Below are positions 34,401-46,196 of a DNA stretch of 64,000 nt, in pieces; position 1 is the stretch's first letter, and each line of letters starts with the position of its first letter. The DNA is from Lytechinus pictus (lineage: Eukaryota > Echinodermata > Echinoidea > Temnopleuroida > Toxopneustidae), in NCBI RefSeq assembly GCF_037042905.1, contig NC_087249.1:35789401-35853400 (forward strand), given 5' to 3'. The notes beneath the pieces are model-generated. The model did not search any database. It saw only the letters and a list, made by a program, of their open reading frames with translations, and was not told where the DNA came from. The translations under genes and the position numbers were made by a program.

Positions 34401-35390
34401 AAGGAAGGGGGCCTCTGAAGGACTTCCCCCGAGGTCAGAGACGATGGAAGCAGCCACCACTGAATGGCCCCCTCTGTCTCCGGAGACAGGGGGACGTGAG
34501 TTTTCTTTGCGTCCATGGGTGGGCGAAAAAACCTGAGAGGATGTAGTTGGAGTAGTCTCATCCTCAGCCTGCAGAGGGGAACTGTATCCACTAGGCTTGC
34601 TAAGAGTCCCAGAAAAATTTGCCATGTCTCTGCAGTTGATTGTCGACTGGACAGGAGTTGTTCCGCGACCGACCGTGTTCTTTGCACCCGGTGGGGGAGG
34701 GGGGCTGCTACCTGACGCGGGATGTCTATAAACGCCCCAAGGAAATCTGGGGTCTGGCTTGGAGTCAATCTTGATTTTTCCCAGTTTATAAGAAGGCCTA
34801 GCTCTGTCGTTAATGCGATTGTGACCCTCAAGTGTCTGTGGGGGGTTTGTTATGAGGGGGCGAGGATCAACCAATCGTCCAGATAACAAAAAATCTTTAC
34901 CCCTCTTCTCCTTAGCTCTGCCGCAATAACCCTGACGAGCCTTGTGAAGATGCGTGGTGCAGAACGAATGCCGAAAGGGAGGGCCTGGTAATGGTAGGTG
35001 TCTTCTCCTAAAGTAAAGCCTAGGAGATGTTGCGAGGACCTTGCTATCGGAACATGAAGGTACGCATCCGATAAGTCTATTGACGCCGCCCACTCGTGGG
35101 GGCAAAATAGGGGCAGGATCTTGGAGAGGCATTCCATTTTGAAAGGTTTGTTCTCGATGAACCTGTTTAGTTTCTTTAGATTCAGGATCATCCTGAACTT
35201 TCCGGACCGTTTTCGAATTAAGAATACATTTGACAACACAATCTTTCGGCTGGGGGGACTCTGATAATTGCCCGTTTTCTTTCCAGATCGGTGATCTCCT
35301 TTAGAAGAGCTTCTCTCTTTCCGGGAGAGCGGGGGAGGGCAGAGGTGGTTTTTAGCTGTGCGAATGACTCGCGGTAAGTTGGGTCAATTT
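34400..35390 (-). pseudogene. DIRS B reverse transcriptase
   Basis: From right to left: LNLKKLNRFIENKPFKM, SIDLSDAYLHVP (first catalytic Asp), YHYQALPFGIRSAPRIFT and CYLDDWLILAP (catalytic Asp pair), then after a stop at 34850 a shifted frame with GLLINWEKS and DFLGAFID. This is the Gypsy-like RT typical of DIRS elements. Confidence 0.88.
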
Positions 35391-35524
35391 AGATTCGATA
35401 TCCCTCCTGCACTATCCTGAGAATGAGTTTGTCTTTCGTTATGAGGCTCCAATTTCTCGCAAAGAGAATGAGTCTCCCTCCCACGGGAGCAGAAAAGTCT
35501 GGGGAAAACGGTCCGGCTAACGAG

Positions 35525-37479
35525 TCACAAGTGCTTAGGGGGGTAGTGTGATTTGTGAGACGATCTGCCCCTACCTCGAAAGGGCTTAGGGGTCCTATGT
35601 TTAATTTGGGGTCTCTTGTCCCTGTGCTCATGGTTTTGAGAGCCCTGCTGCTTCTGGTTGCTGGGCCTAGAGGCCTGCTGATGTGAGGAAGAACGTTGAG
35701 CATAAGAATGTGAAGACAACCTGTACACTGTCTTATCCGCAGTGGAAGACGCCGAGATGGAGGATTCTAAAACCTGAAAACGACCATTAAAAAGGTCCTC
35801 CCCACAGACTGGTAGTCTTTCGAGTAGCCGAGAAGCATTCTTTTCAATCTGAAGTAGGTCAATGACCTGAGAATGTCTAGCTCTCGTGCAAAGTATGGCT
35901 GTCCTCGAGGCCTGTTCGAACTGGTATTCTGCTACCTTCGTACAAAACTCCCATATGTCTCTGCCATCCTCCTGGGAGATACCTAGTCTCTCTGATTCCC
36001 GAAATGCTGTCAGGAGATGTGTTATAGGTTGCCAGACGCATAGAGGCCCTGGCTGCCTGGTCAATGGAGGCCAACTGACCCTCCATCCGCTTAAATTTAT
36101 GTGACCCCAGCGGATTCTGATTGGGATAGCGTGATTTCTTGGCTCGAGCATCGCCAACACAAATAGCTGCATCTGGGACTGTGGGAGTCTTGAAATATTG
36201 TTTAAATTCTTTCTCACCAAAACGAAAATGCTTAGTCACCACTCTGTTGCTCGGACGTAAGTCTCTGCCCTTGTCATTGAGGAAACCCAGGCAGGATGAA
36301 AAGGGTTTGTCAAGTTTCACTGCACATGAGCCGTCGGTGTGCGTGTGTCTCCCGAGCTCGGAGTCAAGACAGAAAATAGGATTAGCATCCTCTGCTTCGG
36401 CAGTCTCTGCCTTGAGCTGGGGAAAATTTGGCTAAAGAATCTTCACTGAGCACTGAAGACCTATCCTCTCTCTCGAGGGATGGACCGCTAACAAAGCTGT
36501 GTTTCTCGGTACCCGAAGTTGAGAGTTGGGACAGCATCGAGTCAGCCCACTTCCTTTTACGTGAGGCCACAGGGCGATGATAATTATATTCAGAGGCAGA
36601 TTCGTCCTCAATCTGAATAGAGGGAGCATACATGGTCTGTTCCGGCCGCTGAGAGCTCGGGCTTCTTGCCCGAGTACGGCTGTCCATGTCCCGTTTTCTC
36701 GGCCGTGTCCGCTCCGCTGCTACGCCATCAGAGCCTGGCGGTCCGACAGTCGCCGGGGCGCCCGGGCTGACGGGCCAGACTTTTGTATGTGCCGCTGAGA
36801 TGGCAGGGGCGCTAGGGTTGCCTGCAATAATCGGTTGATGATTCAAACATTTCTGAGCGGCCTGGAACATTTTTAGAAACCAGGAAGCTGAGGCAATTTC
36901 AGATTCTTGAGAGGGATGAAAAACCGACTCGTCTCTCCGTGCATCTCCCTGATCCATCTTGATTTTCTTTACGGGAATTGTGTCGTATTTCTCCCCACGG
37001 TCGTCCTTACGACACTCGGCCCCCTCTATTTTACCCAGCAAAGTCACGGACGTCCCGGCCGGGAAATTATCCTTGTCCTTATTGGCTGATGTGGGCCTAG
37101 CTTTTGGCTGAGCTTTGATCGGGGCCTTGATCCGCCCTGATTTTACATGGGGGTCCTGCACAGGGCTACTTCCCCCCTCATGAATGGAGTTCTTTGGGGC
37201 TTTCCCCTTGGATTTAGTTTTGGAGGGGGTCTTGTTCTTGGGAGGGACTTTCAATCCTAAGCCTCCTCCAGACTTTGCTTTAACGGGGATTTTCTTTCCT
37301 CCGTTCTTATCCAAAACCTGTGAATTGATACCTCTGTTCTTTGAGTTTTCCTCAACGGAAATGAGACCCCCGTTGTCTGACAATTTGTTGCCCCCAACGG
37401 TGTTCTTAAGACCTCCGTTTTGGGGGTTGTTAGCATTGGGGTCTTGACGGGGAGAGTCTTTCGATCCCGCTTGACTCAT
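35525..37479 (-). pseudogene. DIRS B gag-like protein, two frameshifts
   Basis: The ATG at 37479 starts MSQAGSKDSPRQDPN, a Lys/Pro/Gly-rich region, then acidic and basic blocks to about 36382. The frame shifts near 36350 and again near 36000, carrying KHFRFGEKEFKQYFKTP and DIWEFCTKVAEYQFEQ before an RGRGRSSHK basic tail. The position between terminal repeat and RT and the basic, low-complexity ends support gag. No zinc knuckle is seen. Confidence 0.65.
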
Positions 37480-37517
37480 TATAGAAGTGGACAAAAATTG
37501 CGATACTAAAAATAGAC

Positions 37518-37883
37518 GTGGGTTCTGAGACCTCTGTCTGTATATCCATAAGAGCTGGGTTCTGAGACCTCTGTCTTTTATATGAAACAAGAGCTGGGTT
37601 CTGAGACCTCTGTCTTTTATACATTTATATGACAAGAACTGGGTTCTGCGACCTCTGTCTTTTATATATAATGTGATAAGAGCTGGGTTCTGAGACCTCG
37701 GTCTTATAGAAGACAAGAACTGGGTTCTGAGACCTCGGTCTTTTTTATGTCTTTATTATGTGTGACAAGAACTGGGTTCTGAGACCTTGGTCTTATAGAA
37801 GACAAGAACTGGGTTCTGAGACCTCGGTCTTTTATGTCTTTATTCTGTGTGACAAGAACTGGGTTCTGAGGCCTCTGTCTTTT
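37518..37883 (-). repeat. hairpin tandem array in DIRS B leader, ~9 units
   Basis: Units of 37-60 bp share GAACTGGGTTCTGAGACCTC(G/T)GTCTT. Each unit has two adjacent mini-palindromes, AGAAC...GTTCT and AGACC...GGTCT. Spacers vary from ATAGAAGACA to longer AT stretches. The array lies between the promoter-bearing terminal repeat and gag. Confidence 0.85.
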
Positions 37884-37953
37884 TGTCAAGATTCAGGTGT
37901 ATGTATAACTCTTAGAGCGTTAGCGCCATAACCTTTCGGTTCGGGCGCCGGCA

Positions 37954-38145
37954 AAAGAGGAAGTGAGCCGCGCACGAGGGGTATTTATAGTACAGGCGGG
38001 GTTTCCCTCCTTGTCGTGCGGGGCTCTAGTCTGCATTGCAGACTCTTCTCCTTTTATAGGAGAAGTTTATTTTTGCCGGTGTATTCGAGCGTGGCGATCA
38101 AATGGCATTTAAGGGAATAGGTAAGTATGGCGTATCTGAAGTAGA
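37954..38145. repeat. DIRS B right terminal repeat (5' end)
   Basis: Complement of 24669-24732 plus 26719-26873. It contains GTCTGCATTGCAGAC and ends GGCGTATCTGAAGTAGATT. GTAAGT at 38121-38126 faces outward. Confidence 0.85.
37982..37989 (-). promoter_or_regulatory. TATA box for DIRS B transcription
   Basis: On the minus strand TATAAATA lies about 500 bp before the gag ATG and points toward it. The start site should fall near 37955. Confidence 0.5.
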
Positions 38146-40988
38146 TTTTACAAATACATGATACTCAATGTGAAGTATAATACTACACATACAGTCAGTC
38201 GGCAAGCCCTGAAAAAGTAGCTTCTTTTATCCAAGTGATATTCATGACTAGAGGGTTTTTGCATAGTTAATGATATTGGTGCGACTCAAAACACTTCTTT
38301 TTATTCGGCCATTGCTGCTCTAAATATCGACAAAATTTCATGTTTTTGGTATCTTTGTAAAGAAGAATCATTCTTTTAGGTCATGTGTTTGGATTTTTAA
38401 AAGGATGTTGTAATATAGGGAAAACTTTTTATCTAAAACATGAAACAAAATAATTTTTTCATGCAACAAAAGTTGTTGTTTTCACACTTAATTTCTGTTT
38501 AAGCACAAATGATTTTTAGATTATGATAAAGCTGAATATCTAAGCTTTAATATATAATTTTTATAAGATGTATTTTAGATAGGTCAGCAGCCAGCTTTTC
38601 ATAGGCCAAGTACATTTAACAGCTCAAAAACAAGAATACTGCGCTCTGATTGGTCATAGAGACCACACACCCACGCAAATTCCAATGTTCCCCTCACTGG
38701 GCCTCTGCAAGGTCACACTCACCATGTGGTAATCTCTTCAAATTACCCGCGCCTGTTGTGTTGAAAACATTATTCAGCCAATCAGAACTCTGGATTTTAT
38801 GTTACTGTTGCATAAAGGGTCATTAGACAATGTCGCCTGGACTTAACCAGCGATATAGACAATTAATAGCCCCGCACTCACCTCCGTGCATGAGTGAACA
38901 TTATGCACGGCGCGCCCGCAATACCCCCAAATATATACCCCCCCCCCCCCCCGATGACCAAGAGTCAGTGTCAAGGTTAATCAGTTGCGAGTTATGTGTC
39001 CGGAGAGTTAGAGTTCAAGTGCCGAACGTGAAGGTGATTCTACAACAGGCCTCTTGGACGGATCGACGGATCAGTTAACTCATTGAGTGCTTCGTGCACG
39101 CTACGTATCCTACTATAACTCGTGCTCGCACGCCTACTATTGATTGCTTTGTGCTTGCATTGTTTCCTACCCTCGCCTGCTTCGTGCATGACTGCGCACA
39201 TTCGGAATTACAATCATTGTTACGCCGTTTTGCATTGTATTGCGCATCGCATGCACGCCGTAATTAGCACTATTGTGTGCAGTGCGACCTCTGCTTTCTG
39301 ACAGATCAACTTACTCACGCGGTTTACATTCGACTTTTTCGAGTATTTCTACATATTTTACAAGATATGGCTCCGCCTCCGAGAGGGAAGAGACGTAGGT
39401 TTTTTTTATCCATACAAAACACTCCACAAAATGGAACTACTTGATACAACTATATTTTAGCATTAAAGATAATAACCAATCCATATAATGAGGACACCAT
39501 TATAAGGGGTATGAAATTTCCTACAACTTTACTACACAATATTTTGTGGATAAACTAATCGTTAGAGAGTTACAAGCAATTGTAATCATGACTATTGAAA
39601 GGAGTGAATACAACTCGCGATCCCAAAATCAATGTGGCACAGGGGGGTTTTGTGGCTGGCACAGGGGATTAGCATCGGATTAGCACTGTGGCGTTGGGTT
39701 AGTAGTGTGTATGGCATGTTAAGAGTTAAAGAACGTCAAATAAGTAAGTGCCTGCCATTTGCACTACATTTATACATTAATGGCGCTGTCCGAGCAGTTC
39801 CAGCATTTTGGTGATCAAATGTTAAACGCTGCTCACCATTTTGAACCTTTTAAGGAACACATTTTCTGCACGGGATAGATTTAAAACTTGTGTTAGGAAC
39901 TTAGGGCCTAATACGTTAGTAATAGTAGGCCTATAATAATTAGTTTGTGTATATTTATTACACGTAGTTATTGCCGTCACTTGCTAGGTATAGGGCGTAA
40001 ATTGCTTTAAACTAGCTATTTTTCTAAATGCGAAACATACTGCCCTAACGTAGCTGCCGCCATTACGTGTGGCTGCCTTTGTCTTTTTTTAATAGCCCAT
40101 TGAATTCGGGCGTGACATACATGATTTGAATTTCGCGCCAGCGGTAAAAAACGCGGCTCGAATGATAATTGTTGCCAATTTACAATTGGAGGCAAAGTTT
40201 AAATCTGTTAAATAAATTTTGCCCTTCCAAATATTGGCATCCTTTTAAATAAAATTTAATATTGGTCGAGTTATTTTAAAAAACTTTCCCTTACTGTTCT
40301 CTATAAGTAAATATAAAAGGAGAACCCGTAGTTTAAATTTCTTATGCTTATTTAAGTACTCTGCTATCACAGGCGGTCCCATTTAGCATTTAATGTAATT
40401 TTAATTGTTCTCTGTTTTGCAATCAAATTTTGTGACCTGATTATTGTTTCCATTTACCATTTAATGATATTTGCTCGTGTTTTTTGGAATCAAATATTGT
40501 TTCCTGATTCTTATAAATCGGAAACATTGGCAGTGGTAAATATCAATTTATCACACTGCACTAGAAAGGTCACAATAAATTAGTTGATGAATGATAGATA
40601 GAAAATTTGATATCAATCATTATTATTTTGTCATTCTCTACTTTAGGAAATAATTGCAGATAATTGTTATTTTGAGAATCCTCTCTTTTCGCCAATTATT
40701 TGATGTTAACTGCATAACTTGCAAATAATTGATAATATAATTGGATGTAATTTTCTATTTGTATTTGCAATAGTTGAATGAATGTTTACAGCTTCAATTT
40801 GCAAATAATTGATTCACTATTTGAATTGCAAATCATTTAAATTTGCGATTGGTTTGCTGAATATTAAGTGGATAAATTTCAAATGATTATTGCTGAATGT
40901 ATTTGATGTATTTCTCCACTATTGTCTAGCGAATAGTCATCAATTGTCTTTGAATTAATTTTAGTTGCGGATTTTTATTTTCTTCGCA
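38146..40988. other. AT-rich region, possible leader of the downstream gag element
   Basis: No coding gene is seen. A more CpG-rich patch at 38820-39370 with ATATATACCCC could be an LTR or promoter of the gag element that starts at 40989, but no second LTR copy is visible past 43600. Repeated TTGCAAATAATTGA phrases occur at 40650-40870. Confidence 0.3.
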
Positions 40989-43599
40989 ATGGATAAGATC
41001 CGTATTAATTCTTGTGATAGGGATGACTTGTTACGAGTACCAGGCATTGGCTCTGCCACTGCCGAGAGCATTATTGCGTTACACGAAGCTACCGGAAACA
41101 TCAATCCCGAATTATTAGCTTCGGTCCCGCATATTCGTAACTTGAACGAAGTAATAGATGCTTTTGATTATACACCTGCTGGTGCAGATGCACTCGCGCA
41201 TATTTCACCCGTGCCTCAGGCACGGAGGAGAACTCCTCCACCGCCTATTGCCCCGTATCCTTATGATCGTTTTCCGGCACCAGGACATCCTAGGGCTGTG
41301 TCCCTCCCGATAAGACTCTCTGACTCTACTGTGTCATATGATCAGCAGGGACAATCCCTACCACTTGACATCGGTAGACCTCAAGCTACTAGGCCCATCG
41401 CGAGGCCGCGGGCCACAGTAGCTAAACAATTACAGGGTGCTCAGCAAGGAGCCTCCACACCCCGGAGGAATAAGGTTGAACAGCCCTTAATGGGAGAGGG
41501 GGGAAGGCAAACCCAGAGCGTGCTGAGAGATTGTCTTGAAACAATTCCCGATTGCGTGGTACAGTCGCAACCTATCAGTAGCGATCCCGACGATCGCCAA
41601 GAGCGCCATCGCGCTGCCTCCATGGACGAGCTACAGCATATGTATGGCGAGCCAAGTGGTCCCTTGGACGAGCCACTGCATTCATATGGCGAGCCAAGTG
41701 GTCCAATGGACCAGCCACAGTATATATATGGCAAGCCAATTGATTGTTGTGAACAAGATCACATTCTCGAGACACATCTTAAAGGGCCCTCACAAACACA
41801 AATGAGGCCCAATGTGTGTGGTTCTCCCATTGACCAGCCAGTTGACAGGCAGCAAACAAGGGCCTCATATGGTCCTAAATACGAGAAAACTAACTATGAA
41901 TCTCGTAGCAGGGCAACTTATATTATGGGCTTCAGAATGATCCGTCTGCCTTCCAGACTGCAAAACAGTCTCGCCTTCCAAGGGAGCACTCCATCCAGGA
42001 AGCTTCTCATCTTTTCAGAGAGTTGCTTTCTCTGTTCCAGATGGAACTGCCCCCAAGGCAGTTGAAAGACGATCGATTTAGTGTATCGTTTCCCCGTAGA
42101 TCAAGAGATGATCTCTATTATGATCATTACAATTGTAATGGTGCCCCAACCCGTGACCCGCGTCATCTCTTTGTTGATGGTCGGGAGTCCCATGATCATG
42201 ATCGATATACTCATATTTGTGATCGATATCTCCCTGACGATCGTGATCGTTATCATACTCGTCAGACTTATGATCGGACCCCAGCTATTGCTTTAAGGGA
42301 TGATGATTTTTATCCCAATCAGGTTGGAAACCAGAGGGGATATGCAGCATCAGTAAAGGTGTCGCCGCCACCTGTTTGCTGGCTCTCACCACTGCCTCAT
42401 CCCTAACTGAATCAGCCTCCTAAGCCGGCTCCTAGGTCCAATCAATCTAAGCTGCGTTCTGAACCTACCCGACAGAAGAATGTCTCTTGCGTTACAGTTC
42501 CAAGGTTCAACCAGCCAGAGCCTAGGCCATCACCCAAACTGCAGGGCCATAGTCCAAACAGGCCCGAGATGGTTCCCCCCACCATTTCCTCCGGTAATTC
42601 AAGAATGCCTCCCAAGCCCGCTCCCAGGACATATTCACCTAGAACAATTGTCTTAAATGGTTCAGGGAGCTGGCATGCATTCTTTGCCAAGTTTACATCA
42701 TTCGCCAATGACAGTAATTGGGATGAACAACATAGGCAAAACCAACTGTGTTGGGCATTAGATAGGAAAGCCAGCGAGTACTATGCCTCACTGATTAGAC
42801 GTGAACCGGCCATAACTTATTATGATGTAGTTCTGAAGTTGGAGAAGCGATTTGCTCCGCAGGAACTCCCGGAAGTCGCCCAGGTGCATTTTGATTATGC
42901 AAGGCAAACTTCCGAAGAATCATGTGTAGAGTGGGCCGAGCGACTACAGGCTTTAGCATCTCAGACATTCCCCACTCTGCCTGAAAGTTACGTGCAGAAG
43001 CAGCTTGTGCTGCGCTTCGGGCAGCTTGTCGGGCAGCACACACTAAATCATCAACCCCTAAATCTTGATGATGCCTTACGAGTTACACGACTGTTTTAGC
43101 ATGCCAGACAGGCCATGCAAGGCAAACCTCGGAAGGACATCAGACAGTTGTCTACCTGTGTAAACCCCCTTGAGAAGTGCGGAAGATGGAAATACCTCTC
43201 CCATCATCACTTACTCCTCACTGTTCCAATCTTAGCCTCGAAACTCGAGTCTCCCAACTGGAACAGAAATTTGATTCGTTTCAGAACTCTGTCAAAGGAC
43301 AGTTAGACTCAGTCGAAGCGAAGGTGGGAACACTTCAGTCTATGATGCAAGGGCTCATCACAACCCTTCAAATCAGAAGGGATCCTCCAAAACCTAGATC
43401 GTCCCCAGGAAGGACGTCCCCGGCCAGAGGAAAACTGAGGTCACCTGGCCCAGACAATCCTTGCTTCAAATGTGGTAAATCCGGCCATTTTAAACGGGAC
43501 TGTCCAGAAGTTGAACAAGTTAAGACTGTTTCATTTGTTGGTGACGAACCGGGAAACGAGTTGGGATCGGAGGAACTAGCCCGACCCCGATCCACATAG
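40989..43599 (+). pseudogene. LTR-retrotransposon gag with N-terminal helix-hairpin-helix
   Basis: ATG 40989 is preferred, as upstream codons begin only at TTG. Residues 3-60 (INSCDRDDLLRVPGIGSA, TAESIIALHE) resemble a ComEA-type HhH DNA-binding fold. A Pro/Arg linker follows with three ~14-residue repeats around MYGEPSGPLD. A retrotransposon capsid domain comes next (SWHAFFAKFTSFAND, YYASLIRRE, LEKRFAPQELPE), then a coiled coil and a CCHC knuckle (CFKCGKSGHFKRDC). Frameshifts near 41970-42020 and 43165 and stops at 42404 and 43097 break it. No pol follows. Confidence 0.75.
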
Positions 43600-45186
43600 C
43601 CCAGGGCACTAGTAAGACTTCTTCGTAGGTTCGTACACTAGTCCAGAAAGATGAAATGCCCCCATTCCCTGCCTTACATAAAGTGACTGACGCAACTATT
43701 ATATAACTCAGTAGTGATTGAAAACAATTGAAGCGAAAAAATTGTGAAAATGGAAAAATATGAAATAAAATAAAAAAACAATAGAATTACATACATGTAA
43801 GAAATTATTGAAACCATGAAAAACAAGAAAAAAAATGTTGAAATGGCTAATTTCCTTTTCAGTCATATCAAATATGTCTCAATAGAACATTTTAAAAGAA
43901 AAAAACTCTTTTGTTATTTCCATATTTTAAATTATTTCAATTTTTTAAATTATGGGGATAATTGTGTACGTTCTCTATGGGGACAAAATGTCCAATACGT
44001 AACTGTCCCATACATAACATGTCATTAATTTGTTTAATTAGAGTCTGTAATTAGAGGGTTTTAGCTTATGACATGAAACTTGCCTTAGATATACTAGAGC
44101 GTTGTGACTTCTATCACAATAAGTTACGAGTTGTCAAATGAAAATGAAAAATTGTCTTTTTTTCTGCGTCCCATCCGTAACGGCACATCTTTCCTCTCTA
44201 AAAGGTCAAGGTCATATGTCATCATTTTTTGCACGATTATTCTTCTCCTCGATGCCTACCATCATGAGGGTATTCAATCTAATCAAAGTCATTTGACACT
44301 ATTTTTCAGGTCATTAAAGCCTCTGAAATGTCCCATACGTAACAAGCGCGAATTCTTGGACTTGCCCTATACTCAGTATTAACATTAAGCGTAATTTATA
44401 CAGGAAATCTGTACAAACTATTGGTTCAACTGATGGTTTTTAAAACCACCTTTGTGAATTCGGGCCATTGTGTTTGTAAGTGCTTTACATTGTAATTATT
44501 ATTACCCCGTTCATCAGGTCCTTGCATTCCCGCTCACATTGTATTTACTTTCTCCACTCCCTGGGGAGCATCCTTACAGTTAATAGACTCAATTGCTAGG
44601 CATATGTAGGCTTGGCAAAATGTGGATTGACGCCTTGCCAAACAATATGCTGTGATCGGATTTGAACACACGACCCCCTGATTACAAGGCGAGGGTCCAA
44701 ACCGCTACACCATGACATTTCCACAGAGCAATGTTAATTTCATTTACCTATTTTAATAACATTGTCTTCAGTAACATGTTAGTGATGCTGACTGATGTCA
44801 CATAGGAAATGAGATCTGAGCTTTATTTTCAGGGGGGGAGCTTACCAAGTTGGAAAATATTCTTTTAATAAATGTAAGAAAATCTACAACACATATCTGG
44901 ATTTTCAAATTGTAACAGACAAGTTTATTAAGCACTATGCATGAATAGGAATCAACTTGAATTTGGATGGTATGGGACTTTAAAGTACTACATAAATGCA
45001 ACTATTAGTATTTATTAATATTATGAATAATTACGAGTTTGGCCATCCACCCTCTATAGCTTACCCCCTCTCTCATTCCCTGATGCTTTATTCATGTTTA
45101 GTATATTACATCTGCTTGCATGATTTTAAGATTGCCCTCTTTACAATGCTGAATATGCAGCTGTGGGACACCAACCTATAACATAC
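43600..45186. other. AT-rich region with a SINE, otherwise nothing clear
   Basis: It may be intron of the gene whose exon lies at 45187-45329. A GTCCCATACGTAAC phrase occurs at about 44005 and again near 44330 with a related one at 44170, suggesting another small repeat. Confidence 0.3.
44470..44716 (-). mobile_element. tRNA-derived SINE
   Basis: The minus strand starts with a tRNA-like head: A-box TGGTGTAGCGG, anticodon-loop CTTGTAA and B-box GGTCGTGTGTTCAAATCC. It continues with GGCAAGGCGTCAATCCACATT and CAGGGAGTGGAG and an AATAATAATTAC tail. The central GCAAGG...ATC-x-ACATTT-x-GCCA segment is shared with the SINE at 51216. Confidence 0.55.
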
Positions 45187-45329
45187 CTTGACCTTCCTTG
45201 AGACAAATATCACATAGTACGTTGACCCTATGATCTTTCAGGAGTTCCTTTCTGCCAGTCTCTGTTGATGCTATGCCAACTAATACTTGATATGCATCTT
45301 CTCTAGCTGTTGATTCCGTCTCACTAGCA
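45187..45329 (-). CDS. NCDN: single internal exon resembling neurochondrin
   Basis: A 143-nt exon sits between TTTTGTTTTGCAG and CAAG|GTATGT on the minus strand. Its one open frame (intron phases 2 and 1) reads ASETESTAREDAYQVLVGI, STETGRKELLKDHRVNVLCD, ICLKEGQ. The DAYQ...T-x-x-G-R...VN-x-LCD pattern is like the helical-repeat region of neurochondrin (vertebrate DTYQCL ... VSALC), a cytosolic ARM-like protein linked to neurite outgrowth and snRNP/SMN function. No second exon is visible, so introns are long or this is an orphan exon. The family call is from memory of the protein. Confidence 0.5.
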
Positions 45330-45985
45330 CTGCAAAACAAAACATTATCAACATCAATCAAACAGGCATATTTTGTTTTAACCAAAAATGAACCCTATTA
45401 TTTAATAATAAAACAATAATAAAAATATAATATTCTGCTTACATAGCACTTTAAACTTGACAGTGGATTCTGTCTCACCAGCAATACAAAAATGAAACCA
45501 TATGAAAGCGGTGACCGATGAAAGTACTTGTCAGGAGGTTGCTTCTAGTTTTTTCACACATTTTGGCTGCCTTTTATTATTTTGGGGATTGAAAAAATGC
45601 AAAATGAATGGGTTTGATGCAAGAAATTGGATGATGAACTACATTAGAGGTCTACAGGAGAGCTTGGATCAATGTTAGTAACTTTCATGTGTCTTTTCAT
45701 ACCATTTTACTCAATCTAGCACTTCTCATTGTGCGTATTGTTGTGAAATATTGAAGTACATGTAGTTGGAACACATGGCTTGCAAGAGGTTAGAGCACAG
45801 GCACGCATCTAGTGCGCCCATGCTACGGGTGCGCGCAGGTTATTCACACGAGCGTGATATACGTGCATAAACAAAGAGAATTGGACTGGACTGGACTGAA
45901 GCAAGATGTATTGAACTGCACCGCCCCTGTACTCTGGTCCCCGGTGCTTCTTGTGGTACTACAAGTAAAGTTCTAGTAAGATTAA

Positions 45986-46190
45986 CCCTAAAAGGCCCGG
46001 GGGGGGGGGGATTCCGCCCCCCCTGTACATTTTTTATGATAAATCCGCCGTGCGAAATTTTTCAACCGCGCCGCTCACTGATTTCTTACTTTCAAATCTC
46101 GCTAAACTTTTGAGATCAAATTTGCGATGCCCGGGTACGCGGTTACAAAATTACGCAACATTATGTATGTCAGACCCAAAACTTATGAGG
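45986..46190 (+). mobile_element. piggyBac-like MITE fragment
   Basis: It begins TTAA then CCCTAAAAGGCCC with a G-run, and shares TACGCGGTTACAAAATTACGC with the copies at 14279 and 55344. The right end is missing; it gives way to the AT-palindrome array. Confidence 0.5.
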
Positions 46191-46196
46191 CGCCGT

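Larger units (their letters stand above)
24669..38145 (-). mobile_element. DIRS-type retroelement B, full structure with nested insertions
   Basis: Reading right to left: terminal repeat with TATA box, hairpin tandem array, gag, RT, RNase H, methyltransferase, tyrosine recombinase, internal complementary region, split left terminal repeat. The order is that of DIRS-group elements. Removing the TTAA element (1982 bp) and the TA element (5491 bp) leaves about 6 kb, a normal size for the group. Coding parts have several frameshifts, so the copy is inactive. Confidence 0.85.

Noticed and set aside
37518..37883. CRISPR-like array (regular repeat and spacer)
   Set aside because: Spacers are AT-rich variants of each other, the setting is a eukaryotic retroelement leader, and there are no cas genes.
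41441..41805. Overlapping ORFs in other frames of the gag repeat region
   Set aside because: Shadows of the MYGEPSGPLD repeats in the gag frame.
44649..44716. Functional tRNA-Thr gene on minus strand
   Set aside because: The anticodon stem pairs poorly and SINE-type sequence follows directly, so it is a SINE head.
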